Below are positions 24,229 to 33,491 of a stretch of 45,719 bases of DNA, one piece after another. The stretch covers positions 1-45,719 of the forward strand of contig JAEYOL010000112.1 in the NCBI GenBank assembly GCA_023411775.1, given 5' to 3'. Origin of the DNA: Bacteroidota bacterium. Its GTDB lineage: Bacteria > Bacteroidota > Bacteroidia > Chitinophagales > Chitinophagaceae. The first letter of the stretch is position 1; each line of letters starts with the position of its first letter. The position numbers and the translations under genes were made by a program. Under the pieces are notes generated by a model. It searched no databases. It saw nothing but the letters and a program-made list of their open reading frames with translations, and was not told where the DNA came from.

Positions 24229-26571
24229 ATGAGGCTAACACTTGTTTTGACCGCACTCACCATTTCTCTTTTCACCGTGGCGCAGGAAATTTCTATCATC
24301 CCCCAGCCCACATCGGTAAAACAACCCAGGATCGCTGCAAAATTCAATATAAACGCCAGCACACAAATTGTGCTGGAAGGTTCCGGCCTGGAACAATCCG
24401 CGAGCTTTTTGAATGAATACCTCCAGCAATTTTACAAGCTTAAATTAAAAACGGTAAAAAAACCTACCAGTGCCAACATCATCCGTCTCCGTTATAAAAA
24501 ACTCGGCAAACCCATCGCCGGCGCATACCAGTTGGTTGTGGATAGTAAAGGTGTAACGATCAGTGGTGATAATGCCCGGGGTGTTTTTTACGGCATGCAA
24601 ACGCTTTTGCAACTTTTACCAGTGCCGGATGTAAAAAGCAAAACGGCCTTAAAGCCAAGCCTTCCCTATGTTTCTATTGATGACGCGCCGCAATTTGCTT
24701 ACCGTGGTTTGCATCTCGATGTTACCCGTCATTTTTTTCCCGTTAGCTTCCTGAAAAAATATATCGACTACCTCGCCTATCATAAAATGAACACTTTTCA
24801 CTGGCATCTCACCGATGACCAGGGCTGGCGGATTGAAATAAAAAAATATCCGCGACTCACTTCTGTTGGTGGCTGGCGAAATGGAACTATCATCGGCCGA
24901 TACCCGGGTACAGGCAGTGATAATACAGGCTATGGCGGTTTCTATACCCAGCAGGAAATAAAAGAAGTAGTAAAGTATGCGCAGTCCAGGTTTGTGGAAG
25001 TGATCCCCGAGATCGAAATGCCAGGTCACGGGAGTGCCGCCATTGCAGCCTATCCCTGGCTGAGTTGTTTCCCTGACCAGCCAACAGAAATTCCTCCGCA
25101 CATGATATCTGAAAAAAGCGAAGAGGAACTTGAAAATGGCAGGATCAAGCTGGTGCAGGAAACCTGGGGTGTGTTTGACGATGTGTTTTGTGCCGGTAAT
25201 GATTCTACCTTTCTTTTTTTACAGGATGTGGTGGATGAAGTGATAGCTCTATTCCCATCAAAATATTTTCACGTAGGTGGTGATGAATGTCCCAAAACGC
25301 ATTGGAAAAAATGTCCCCGTTGCCAACAGCGCATGAAAGATCACGACCTCAAGGATGAACATGAACTTCAGAGCTATTTTATCCAGCGTATGGAAAAATA
25401 CCTTAACAACAAGGGAAAGACCATCATCGGCTGGGACGAGATCCTCGAAGGCGGCCTGGCTCCCAATGCTATAGTGATGAGCTGGCGCGGTGAAGAAGGC
25501 GGTATAGCGGCAGCAAAACAGGATCATGGCGTGATCATGACACCCGGCAATCCTGTTTATTTTGATCATACCCAAAGTCTCAATGAAGATTCTGTAACCA
25601 TCGGCGGATATAATCCTATCGAAAAAGTATACGCCTGGAACCCTATACCCAAAGAACTCGATGCGGAGAAAGGTAAACATATCCTCGGCGCACAGGCCAA
25701 CCTATGGACAGAGTATATTAAGAATACGCGGAAGCTTGAGTACATGTTATTTCCCCGGATAGCCGCACTCAGCGAAGTGGTTTGGGGTAAAAATGAAAAC
25801 GATAACTGGGAAGCTTTTGAAAAAAGACTGCTTACCCAGTTTAAAAGATATGACCTGTGGAAAGTGAATTATAGCAAAGCATATTTTGACCTGAAGCCGA
25901 CCGTGCTGCCCACAGACGATTTTAATGGTGTGCGCTGGAAAGTGGAAAGCAAATTTGATCAGCCTATCCAGATCCATTATGGCGATCCCGAAAAAAAATC
26001 GGTGTACACGGCACCGCAACTGATCACCCGCGATAGCGAAGTGTTTGCTGGTTTTGAGATCGATGGGAAAACGATCGGTCTTTCACAAAAATTTTATTTC
26101 AACAAAGCGACGGGAAAAAAGATCACGCTCACTACCGAGCCTTCTAAAAACTATCCCGGTGATGGCGCGTTCACACTTGTGAATGGTGTTCAAAATGAAA
26201 AAGGCCTCGGCCGCAGCCGTGAGTTTTTGGGATGGAGCGGGATCGATGGTGAAGCAACCATTGAATTTGGAAAAGAGGAAACGATCAGCGAAGCCATCAT
26301 TCATAGCCTGAGTTCGGGTGGTTCCTGGATCTATCCCCCATTGTATGCCGAAGTGTACACTTCTCACGATGGCCAGTATTTTACCCCGGTTGGAAAGGGT
26401 GAAGAATTTGTATCCACCACAGGGTCGAATGGTGTGATAAAAGTTTCTTTTGAACCCGTGACAACGCGCTATATAAAAGTGCGCGTAAAAAACCAGGGAA
26501 AAATTCCAGAAGGAAGACCTGGTGCAGGCAACAAGCCCTGGTTATTTGTAGATGAAATTGAACTGAATTAG
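24229..26571 (+). CDS. Beta-N-acetylhexosaminidase (GH20)
   Basis: A 780-residue secreted exo-hexosaminidase removing terminal GlcNAc/GalNAc from chitin or glycan chains by substrate-assisted catalysis. Signal peptide about residues 1-18, GH20b domain to about 150, then the catalytic TIM barrel with HLDVTRHFFP, WHLTDDQGWR, EIEMPGHGSAA and the catalytic pair D352-E353 in HVGGDECPK. A C-terminal discoidin-like region (SGGSWIYPPLYAEVYTS) probably binds carbohydrate. An upstream TTG is possible, but the ATG at 24229 begins the signal peptide. Next to NagB, it would supply GlcNAc. Confidence 0.95.
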   Translation: MRLTLVLTALTISLFTVAQEISIIPQPTSVKQPRIAAKFNINASTQIVLEGSGLEQSASFLNEYLQQFYKLKLKTVKKPTSANIIRLRYKKLGKPIAGAYQLVVDSKGVTISGDNARGVFYGMQTLLQLLPVPDVKSKTALKPSLPYVSIDDAPQFAYRGLHLDVTRHFFPVSFLKKYIDYLAYHKMNTFHWHLTDDQGWRIEIKKYPRLTSVGGWRNGTIIGRYPGTGSDNTGYGGFYTQQEIKEVVKYAQSRFVEVIPEIEMPGHGSAAIAAYPWLSCFPDQPTEIPPHMISEKSEEELENGRIKLVQETWGVFDDVFCAGNDSTFLFLQDVVDEVIALFPSKYFHVGGDECPKTHWKKCPRCQQRMKDHDLKDEHELQSYFIQRMEKYLNNKGKTIIGWDEILEGGLAPNAIVMSWRGEEGGIAAAKQDHGVIMTPGNPVYFDHTQSLNEDSVTIGGYNPIEKVYAWNPIPKELDAEKGKHILGAQANLWTEYIKNTRKLEYMLFPRIAALSEVVWGKNENDNWEAFEKRLLTQFKRYDLWKVNYSKAYFDLKPTVLPTDDFNGVRWKVESKFDQPIQIHYGDPEKKSVYTAPQLITRDSEVFAGFEIDGKTIGLSQKFYFNKATGKKITLTTEPSKNYPGDGAFTLVNGVQNEKGLGRSREFLGWSGIDGEATIEFGKEETISEAIIHSLSSGGSWIYPPLYAEVYTSHDGQYFTPVGKGEEFVSTTGSNGVIKVSFEPVTTRYIKVRVKNQGKIPEGRPGAGNKPWLFVDEIELN

Positions 26572-26723
26572 TGTTCGACTGTTTGATTGGCAGGCGATGA
26601 CCGGTAATGTATTATTTTGCCTGGAGGACGGGAAGAAAAAATACTTATTCAACAAATACTTCCCGTCTCTCCGACTTCCCGGCTATTTTTAAACTGATAA
26701 ACTACCTGATAACCGTATTTTAA

Positions 26724-26731
26724 TATCTTTG
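26724..26731 (+). promoter_or_regulatory. -7 element for the NagB-fusion gene
   Basis: TATCTTTG, a full TAnnTTTG match, ends 31 nt before the ATG at 26763. No -33 box is evident. It indicates that the gene can be transcribed independently of the GH20 gene upstream. Confidence 0.45.
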
Positions 26732-26762
26732 GATTTAATTCGATTTCAATACTATTTTCAAC

Positions 26763-28691
26763 ATGGCAAAAAAAGCTTCTCCGATTGATCTTAGCGACAG
26801 TTTTGAAAAAATTCCCGTAAAAATATATCCTGACCTCAAAAAGGGCTCACAAGCCGTAGCGAAGGAAGTAGCAGCCCTGATCCGTGAAAAACAAAAGAAC
26901 AATGAAACCTGTGTGCTGGGGCTCGCCACCGGTTCTACCCCCAAAACATTATACGCGGAACTGGTGCGTATGCATAAAGAAGAGGGACTAAGCTTTAAAA
27001 ACGTAGTCACTTTCAACCTGGATGAATACTACCCGATCGACAATGACGCGTTACAAAGCTATAGCCGTTTCATGCGGACAAACCTCTTTGATCATGTAGA
27101 TATCGATCCGGCCAATATTCATATTCCTAATGGCGAAATAAAAAAAGAAGATATCAAGTCGCACTGCAGCCAGTATGAAAAAATGATCGATGAAGCTGGT
27201 GGCATCGACCTGCAGATACTGGGGATTGGTAATAATGGCCATATTGGTTTTAACGAACCCGGCTCAGGCATCTATTCCCGGACCAGGCTGATCACCCTCG
27301 ACAATTCCACGCGTATCGCCAATGCGTATGAATTTGCCAATATCTCACAGGTACCACGCCTGGCCATCACGATGGGTATCAGTACCATCATGAAATCCAA
27401 AAAGATCATCCTGATGGCCTGGGGCGCGTCGAAAGCGCCCGTGATAAAAAAAGCGGCTGAAGATGAGGATACAGAACACGTTCCCGCTTCACTGCTGCAA
27501 AACCATGACGATACCACTTTTGTGATCGACGAGGCCGCTGCTTCCGAACTCACGCGTTATAAATCACCCTGGCTCACGGGTGATTGCGAATGGACACCGG
27601 CCATGGTGAAAAAAGCGGTAGTGAACATGGCGTTGAAGTTGAAAAAACCTATTCTTAGTCTTACCAACAGTGATTATAATGAATTCGGTTTAAGTGACCT
27701 GCTGGTAGAAAAAGGCGATGCTTATGAAATTAACCTGCAGGTATATTATATGCTGCGTGATTCCATCACCGGCTGGCCGGGCGGAAAGCCCAATGCGGTG
27801 ATACCCGCGCATCCTGAAAGATCGGTTCCCTATCCCAAGCGGGTGATCATCTTTTCCCCACACCCTGATGATGATATTATCAGTATGGGTGGCACATTTC
27901 AGCGTTTGCATGACCAGGGACATGATGTGCATGTGGGCTACCAGACTTCCGGGAATATCGCGGTGACGGATGAATTCGTGACCCGCTTTCTCGACTTTGC
28001 TGTGGGATTTGAGGAAATCGTTGGGATTGATACTGAAAAGTCGAATAAGATCCTTAACGAAGCGCGTAAGTTTATTGCTACTAAAAAATCGAACCAGGTC
28101 GATACACCTACGATCCGTTCCATCAAAGGACTGATCAGGCGTGGAGAAGCCCGCGCTACCTGCCGCTATGTGGGCATTCCCGACGAGAATATACATTTCC
28201 AGAACCTGCCGTTTTATGAAACCGGCACTATCGAGAAAAAACCCATGGGTGAAGAGGATGTAAAGATCACCATGGAATTACTTCGGCAGATAAAGCCGCA
28301 CCAGGTATTCTGCGCCGGCGATTTTGCCGATCCGCATGGCACACACCTGGTATGTTTTAACGTCGTACTTGAATCGCTGAAACGGATCAAAGCCGATGGT
28401 GATGACTGGATTAAAGACTGCTGGCTCTGGCTCTACAAAGGCGCCTGGCAGGAATGGAATATTGAAGAAATTGAAATGGCCATCCCCATGAGCCCCGACC
28501 AGGTGATGAAAAAGCGGTTTGGCATCTTTATCCACCAGTCCCAAAAAGACTCTGTCCCCTTCCAGGGCAGCGACTCACGTGAGTTTTGGCAAAGGGCCGA
28601 AGAAAGAAACGCGGCTACAGCCAATTTGTATGCTGATCTTGGGCTTACGCACTATGCGGCTATGGAGGCGTTTGTAAGATGGCATTATTAG
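26763..28691 (+). CDS. nagB: Glucosamine-6-phosphate deaminase fused to a PIG-L deacetylase domain
   Basis: A 642-residue fusion. The N-terminal part (about residues 20-275) is a NagB-type deaminase (GlcN-6-P to fructose-6-P and ammonia), with LATGSTPKTLY, NLDEYYP (catalytic D87), GHIGFNEPG (H160, E165) and LITLDNSTR. The position of E. coli D141 is Asn here (N158). After a linker, residues about 360-600 form a PIG-L/LmbE Zn deacetylase with HPDDD (H367) and DPHGTH. This suggests deacetylation and deamination of GlcNAc-6-P, or another GlcNAc compound, in one chain. The fusion is recurrent in Bacteroidota. Confidence 0.92.
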   Translation: MAKKASPIDLSDSFEKIPVKIYPDLKKGSQAVAKEVAALIREKQKNNETCVLGLATGSTPKTLYAELVRMHKEEGLSFKNVVTFNLDEYYPIDNDALQSYSRFMRTNLFDHVDIDPANIHIPNGEIKKEDIKSHCSQYEKMIDEAGGIDLQILGIGNNGHIGFNEPGSGIYSRTRLITLDNSTRIANAYEFANISQVPRLAITMGISTIMKSKKIILMAWGASKAPVIKKAAEDEDTEHVPASLLQNHDDTTFVIDEAAASELTRYKSPWLTGDCEWTPAMVKKAVVNMALKLKKPILSLTNSDYNEFGLSDLLVEKGDAYEINLQVYYMLRDSITGWPGGKPNAVIPAHPERSVPYPKRVIIFSPHPDDDIISMGGTFQRLHDQGHDVHVGYQTSGNIAVTDEFVTRFLDFAVGFEEIVGIDTEKSNKILNEARKFIATKKSNQVDTPTIRSIKGLIRRGEARATCRYVGIPDENIHFQNLPFYETGTIEKKPMGEEDVKITMELLRQIKPHQVFCAGDFADPHGTHLVCFNVVLESLKRIKADGDDWIKDCWLWLYKGAWQEWNIEEIEMAIPMSPDQVMKKRFGIFIHQSQKDSVPFQGSDSREFWQRAEERNAATANLYADLGLTHYAAMEAFVRWHY

Positions 28692-28726
28692 TCTGTAGTC
28701 ATTAGTCGGTAGTCGGTAGTAGTCGG
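28689..28726. repeat. Heptamer tandem repeat (TAGTCGG)n
   Basis: Starting at the nagB stop codon, the units TAGTCTG, TAGTCAT, TAGTCGG, TAGTCGG, TAG and TAGTCGG follow one another. The rest of the gap to 28961 has no recognised gene. Confidence 0.9.
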
Positions 28727-28961
28727 TTGGGGTTAGAAGTTAATAAGTCAATTAAGGACATCCCGTTCTTTTTAGTCTTCCCTTCCAAATGTAAATATTG
28801 ACGCCCAGGATTGTTGTGATTAGTCTCCCGTCGTTTGCGAGACAAGTTGCGACTATTCATCAGCATCTTAGGGCTATCTACCCGAAATAACAACGATTGT
28901 ACATCGAAGCCAGTCTTGCAATTTGCAAAATTCCAGACTATCTTCACAAAAAAACCAAACT

Positions 28962-29726
28962 ATGGCATTATTTAAATCTGGGAATCCCACGCTGAGAGAA
29001 ACTGCTTTTGAAGGAACCATATTGCAGGGCGTCAGCACCGGTGAGGAAATGAGCCTGAGAGGCACAATGAATAAATTTGGATTTCTTTTTATCATGATGA
29101 TGGGCACATGCTTTGTTTCATGGAGCCAGTTTTACAAGGGTGCTGATCCAATGCCGCTGATGCTGACCGGCGTTTTCGGTGGCCTGGCTGTTGCACTGGT
29201 GATGTCGTTTAAAAAACAATGGTCACCCTATCTCGCACCGGCATTCGCCTTGCTCCAGGGTTTGTTTGTGGGTTCGGTTTCGGCTTATTATGATTTCGCG
29301 TTTAAAACAAGTTACCCGGGTATCGTCATGCAGGCGGTGGGACTTACACTTATCGTGGCCATGGTCATGTTCGTATTATACCAGACACGGATCATCCGAG
29401 TAACTAATAAATTCAGATCAGTCATTACCATCGCGACCATCAGCATTATGGTTTTCTACCTGGTAAAATGGATCGCATCCCTTGCTTTTGGTGCTACCAT
29501 CGGCGCATTTACCAATGCCAGCACACCGCTGGGGATTGGTTTTTCAATCGTGGTTGTTTGTCTTGCCGCACTGAATCTCCTGCTCGACTTTGATATGATC
29601 GAGAAAGGTGTCGAAAACCGTGTTCCGAAATACATGGAATGGTATGGCGCGTTTGGATTACTCGTAACGCTGGTATGGCTGTACCTCGAAATACTCAGGT
29701 TGTTGTCGAAACTAAAGGACAGGTAG
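28962..29726 (+). CDS. Bax inhibitor-1/YccA-like membrane protein
   Basis: A 254-residue integral membrane protein with seven predicted helices after a soluble N-terminus of about 45 residues (PTLRETAFEG...EEMSLRGTMNK). It matches the bacterial BaxI_1/YccA-like group by its pattern and the helix AALNLLLDFDMIEKGVENRVPKYMEWYGAFG (seen in part: LLLDFDMIEKG, PKYMEWYGAFG). Related proteins form Ca2+ leak channels or bind FtsH; the role here is unknown. The ATG at 28962 is preferred to an upstream TTG. It is flanked on both sides by heptamer repeat arrays. Confidence 0.9.
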   Translation: MALFKSGNPTLRETAFEGTILQGVSTGEEMSLRGTMNKFGFLFIMMMGTCFVSWSQFYKGADPMPLMLTGVFGGLAVALVMSFKKQWSPYLAPAFALLQGLFVGSVSAYYDFAFKTSYPGIVMQAVGLTLIVAMVMFVLYQTRIIRVTNKFRSVITIATISIMVFYLVKWIASLAFGATIGAFTNASTPLGIGFSIVVVCLAALNLLLDFDMIEKGVENRVPKYMEWYGAFGLLVTLVWLYLEILRLLSKLKDR

Positions 29727-30130
29727 TTTTTCGAAGACGGAGATGATATTGGATGCTGGATGCTGGATGCTGGATACTTGATATTGGATATTTGATTTGT
29801 AAGTATTCAGGCTTTCTGGTAGTTGACGATTTGCATAGATAAATCAGGTCATAAATAATTATGCTAAACTGCATTCCTCCCCGGGATGGAGTTTTTTTGT
29901 GTCATACGGCCGTGGGCCTGCATTTGCCCGGTTCGGGAAATGATCGTAAATTTGGCTACTTTGAAAAAGAATCACTACATATTTATCAACAGGCTGTTTT
30001 TCTCTTCCAACCTGAAAGCCTTTTGTAGTACCGCCCCGGCGGCATCCTGATCCAGATCGCCGGGGAAATAGCCGGTATTCCATTTTTTCATCATGCCTGC
30101 CGGCAGCCGCAGGCAAATAAACTCATAATC
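29727..30130. other. Intergenic region: heptamer array, then GC-rich structured leader
   Basis: 404 bp. The 5' part holds a 7-bp periodic repeat (listed separately). The 3' part upstream of the Rnk-like gene is GC-rich and structured, with CCCCGGCG (30034-30041) perfectly complementary to CGCCGGGG (30058-30065) and a smaller GCCTGC/GCAGGC hairpin at 30095-30114, 17-36 nt before the ATG. No coding gene was seen. Confidence 0.6.
29752..29800. repeat. Heptamer tandem repeat (GGATGCT)n
   Basis: Three perfect GGATGCT units (29752-29772) are followed by decayed units GGATACT, TGATATT, GGATATT and TGATTTG in the same 7-bp phase. Confidence 0.9.
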
Positions 30131-30529
30131 ATGCAGGCAGTTGACCATAACCTGATCTTAAAAAAATCAGATTACGATCTATTGGTAAAATTTGTCTTCA
30201 CCCACCTCAGCCCGATGTCGGCAGATAATAAAAGCGCTGAGCAGTTGTACGAAGAATTGAAATCTGCGGAAATTCATCAGTCGGATGATAAGATCCCCGC
30301 CGATGTTGTAGGCTTAAATTCCATTGTGGAAGTGTATGAAGAAACCACCGGACGGAACTCCCGGTTTAAACTGGTATTGCCCGATGAAGCGAACCTGCGC
30401 AGGCAAAAGCTGTCAATCTTTGCGCCGATGGGTATTGCGCTGATGGGATATAAAAAGGGACAGAAAGTGAGCTGGGAAATGCCTTCGGGCGACAGGGTGT
30501 TTCATATCAGGGATGTGGTGAATAGCTGA
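30131..30529 (+). CDS. GreA/GreB C-terminal-type factor, Rnk-like
   Basis: A 132-residue RNA-polymerase-associated protein resembling E. coli Rnk, which has the FKBP-like C-terminal domain of GreA/GreB with a short helical N-terminus instead of the long coiled coil. It shows the family blocks IPADVVGLNSIVEV, KLVLPDEANL and LSIFAPMGIALMGY, then GQKVSWEMPSGD. Rnk binds RNAP and is thought to compete with Gre factors or DksA. The 3' end is partly duplicated just downstream. A GC-rich structured leader precedes it. Confidence 0.85.
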   Translation: MQAVDHNLILKKSDYDLLVKFVFTHLSPMSADNKSAEQLYEELKSAEIHQSDDKIPADVVGLNSIVEVYEETTGRNSRFKLVLPDEANLRRQKLSIFAPMGIALMGYKKGQKVSWEMPSGDRVFHIRDVVNS

Positions 30530-30568
30530 TTCGTCAGACGAGGACGTCAGACGCGTGGCAAAACTGAT

Positions 30569-30647
30569 TGGGAAATGCTTCGAGCGACAGGGAGTTTCAT
30601 ATAAAGGAAGTCGTGAACCATCAAACGTCAGAAGAGGACGTCAGACG
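30569..30647 (+). pseudogene. Decayed tandem duplicate of the Rnk-like gene 3' end
   Basis: About 79 bp starting TGGGAAATGC resembles 30473-30552, which holds the last 19 codons of the Rnk-like gene, its stop codon and a trailing GTCAGACG element. The encoded traces (SDREFHIKEVVNH against SGDRVFHIRDVVNS) are recognisable, but one base is missing after the GGGAAATGC word and the copy has no start of its own. It is a non-functional partial duplication at about 96-bp offset. Confidence 0.75.
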
Positions 30648-30687
30648 TAAGGAAGAAATGCGTCTGACGCATTGCCAGGTACTTAGA

Positions 30688-31740
30688 CTATTTCCTGTTC
30701 TCCTCCACCGTGGGGGTTTCGGGCATGGTCTCTGCATTTTCGATGAACTCGTTCATGTAGATCTTAAACAGAACGATGATATAGCTGACAAGCAATGGAC
30801 CGAATACAAGCCCGATAAAACCAAAGAGGCCGAGACCAACCAGTACGCCCAGTATCGTGATCACAGGGTGAACATCACCCATTTTCTTTAAAAGTGTAAT
30901 CCTGGACAGGTAGTCGACATTGCCGGTGATGATCACACTGTACAACAACAAACCGGTTGCCTGCCAGGTATCACCTATCGCGTATGTGTAAACTACCAGC
31001 GGCACCCAGACCACCATCGTACCTACTACGGGGAAGAATGCAAACACACCGGTAAGAAAGCCCCAGAGACCCCATTCGTTCACCCCAAAAATAAAATAAC
31101 CAAGCGTAGCCGTGAGACCCTGTATGATCGAGATCAGCGGAATACCCAGGGCGTTTGCCTTTACGATCCTCTTTGTCTCCGAGGCCAGCATATTAATGTT
31201 TTCCTGGCGAAGCGGGATCAGCCTGTTCATCACCCGCTCGATCTCGCTTCCATTTACCAGCATATAATACAATACAAATAACATGATGGCCAGGTTGGAG
31301 ATCAGGTTGGCAGTACTATTGAGGAGCGTAGGTATAAAAGCGGAGAGCCTGCTTAAAAAATTTGAAAGGCTGGCTTCCGACAGGAACTTAAAACCCAGCC
31401 TTTGCTGAATGGTCGCGATGGAACCTTTTGCCGACTCTAACATCGCATCCGGGTTTTCAAGAAAGGCATTCACTTTTGGACTTATCAGTGTAATAGCCAG
31501 GAAAACCGGCAGGCCGATCAAAAAAAGGTAGTATAAAATAAACAGTCCCGCGGCCCAGCCCTTCTTCCATTTACGGTTGTAGACGAGCTGAAAATAATTG
31601 GACCTGCTCAGTATATATAAAGTAAGTGCGCCAAGCAAACCGGGTAGGAAAATATTCAATTCTCTGATGACAAGGAAAACCAATAAAAGGATCAGGGATA
31701 GAAGTAGTACCTGTTTTATCCGGATGTTGAAGGTTGGCAT
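30688..31740 (-). CDS. AI-2E transporter family permease
   Basis: A 350-residue inner-membrane protein with about eight helices, matching the AI-2E transporter (PF01594) family: N-terminal pair ending LTLYILSRSNYFQLV, a large soluble segment (about residues 85-145), and the conserved region PLISIIQGLTATLGYFIFG with VFAFFPVVGTMVVWVP. Members include exporters such as TqsA and proteins with Na+/H+ antiport activity; the substrate is unknown. The frame runs 16 codons further upstream, but the ATG at 31740 leaves room for divergent promoters with the AsmA-like gene. Confidence 0.9.
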   Translation of the reverse strand: MPTFNIRIKQVLLLSLILLLVFLVIRELNIFLPGLLGALTLYILSRSNYFQLVYNRKWKKGWAAGLFILYYLFLIGLPVFLAITLISPKVNAFLENPDAMLESAKGSIATIQQRLGFKFLSEASLSNFLSRLSAFIPTLLNSTANLISNLAIMLFVLYYMLVNGSEIERVMNRLIPLRQENINMLASETKRIVKANALGIPLISIIQGLTATLGYFIFGVNEWGLWGFLTGVFAFFPVVGTMVVWVPLVVYTYAIGDTWQATGLLLYSVIITGNVDYLSRITLLKKMGDVHPVITILGVLVGLGLFGFIGLVFGPLLVSYIIVLFKIYMNEFIENAETMPETPTVEENRK

Positions 31741-31793
31741 AGAGGATGCTAAGATAGAGAATTTGTGGAACAGTAATTGTTTTACCACACAGC

Positions 31794-33488
31794 ATGCGAA
31801 CCATCAAAAAGAAGTTTAAACACGCTACCTCCACGCCTAAGGGACGGGTCATTGTCTTCAGCATTCTGCTGGGTATCGTGCTGGCGATCGGCGCGGGAAT
31901 CATTTACTGGAGCCTGTTCAGGAAGAAGATCATACGCGGTGAGATCGAAAGCATGGTGAGGAATAAAAGCAACGGGCTTTACAACCTGAGCTATGACAGT
32001 CTCAAACTGGATGAAGTTGCCGGCAATCTTTCATTGACCAATATCCTCCTTGTATATGATAGTCTGAGGTATGCTTCACTGAGCGATAAAAATGAGGCGC
32101 CCCCTACCCTTGTCAAACTGAATATTCCCCGCATCACTGTTTGGGGTGTGCAGACACCCCGTGCCCTGCTAAGCAAGGAGATTGTTGGTAAAAAACTTGT
32201 CATCACCGATCCCCAAATACAAATCATTTATACCAACGCCGGAAAAGATTCCGCACGATACCTGCCCCCGAATGAAGTATACCGGCAGGTACTGGGAAAT
32301 CTCAACATGATAAAAATCGATACGCTTGAAATCAATGGCGCGGAGATCACAACCAGCAATTTGAGAACTGGCAAAAGGAATGTTGAATTCAAAAACACAT
32401 CGGTGCACCTGTTCGACCTGGCCCTCGATGAAGAAAAGGGCGCTGAGCCTGGAAGAATTTTATTTGCGAACCATGTATCACTGGCCTGCGATAAGATCAG
32501 TTTTCCTTCGGAGGATCGGCCTTATAATTATGTTTTCGACAGTGTTACGTTAAGTTCCATCACACAGACCGGTTCCGCCAAACGGATCCGGATCATCCCG
32601 CTGCTTGAAGAAAATGCATTTGTAAAAAGTCTTCCTTTCCAGGACGACCGCTTCGACTTTACCATTAATAATATGCGTCTAAAGAACCTGGATATACCAC
32701 AGCTTTTTAAAGAGAATATCTTCGCCGATAGTATACTGATTGGCGCAGCCAATTTTAAGATATACCGCGATCTCTCCATTACCCGCGACAAGCAAAACCG
32801 TGTAGGCCGGTATCCACAGCAGTTGCTCGATAAATTACCACTGACGCTAAATGCCAAAACACTTATTCTTTCCAACGCCTTCTTAGAATATAAAGAAAGA
32901 AGCGCTATCACCGGTCAGGCTGGTAAAGTACAGTTTCACCAGATCTACGCCACTATCTCCAATATCACCAATGATAAAGAAGCCATCAAATCTAATAATG
33001 TGATGAGGGCAGCGATCAAAACAAAATTCCTCAACACGACACCGTTTGAAGTTGACTGGAAATTTTACCTGCAGCATCCCAAAGGCCGGTTTGATATCAA
33101 AGGAAATATGGGAAGCGTGGCAGTTGAGGATCTAAGCCGCCTAACTGAGCCCATGGGCCCGGCCAAAATGGAGAAGGGGAAAATCAAAAGTCTTTCTTTT
33201 AACCTGGAAGGGAATGACTACGGTGCTGACGGTACTGTAAAAATGCTTTATGAGGATTTGAAGATAGCACTCCTGGAAAAGAAAGAAGGTGAAAAGGAAC
33301 TGGATAAAAAAACGCTGGCCAGTTTTGTTGCTAATCTTGTTGTAAAAAATGATAATCCCGCCAGGGATGGTGATCCGCCGCGCGTCCAAACGGTTAGGTT
33401 TGACCGGGATACCAATCGATCGATCTTTCACCTTGTTTGGAAAACGATATTTAAAGGAGTCAGGGAAACCGTAGGCATAAAAAAATAA
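31794..33488 (+). CDS. AsmA/DUF748-like membrane-anchored protein
   Basis: A 564-residue protein with a basic cytoplasmic N-terminus, one membrane helix (about residues 19-43) and a long beta-rich extracytoplasmic part (YDSLKLDEVAGNLSLTNI; LTLNAKTLILSNAFLEYKER; GRFDIKGNMGSVAVEDLS). This layout is that of AsmA/TamB/DUF748-type repeating beta-groove proteins, which help to maintain the outer membrane or move lipids. The assignment rests on pattern, not on a diagnostic motif. It converges with the GAF gene, three bases apart. Confidence 0.65.
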   Translation: MRTIKKKFKHATSTPKGRVIVFSILLGIVLAIGAGIIYWSLFRKKIIRGEIESMVRNKSNGLYNLSYDSLKLDEVAGNLSLTNILLVYDSLRYASLSDKNEAPPTLVKLNIPRITVWGVQTPRALLSKEIVGKKLVITDPQIQIIYTNAGKDSARYLPPNEVYRQVLGNLNMIKIDTLEINGAEITTSNLRTGKRNVEFKNTSVHLFDLALDEEKGAEPGRILFANHVSLACDKISFPSEDRPYNYVFDSVTLSSITQTGSAKRIRIIPLLEENAFVKSLPFQDDRFDFTINNMRLKNLDIPQLFKENIFADSILIGAANFKIYRDLSITRDKQNRVGRYPQQLLDKLPLTLNAKTLILSNAFLEYKERSAITGQAGKVQFHQIYATISNITNDKEAIKSNNVMRAAIKTKFLNTTPFEVDWKFYLQHPKGRFDIKGNMGSVAVEDLSRLTEPMGPAKMEKGKIKSLSFNLEGNDYGADGTVKMLYEDLKIALLEKKEGEKELDKKTLASFVANLVVKNDNPARDGDPPRVQTVRFDRDTNRSIFHLVWKTIFKGVRETVGIKK

Positions 33489-33491
33489 GGA

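Noticed and set aside
26627..26667. Hairpin GACGGGAAG/CTTCCCGTC as terminator of the GH20 gene
   Set aside because: The loop is 23 nt and no T-run follows on the plus strand, so terminator function is not supported.
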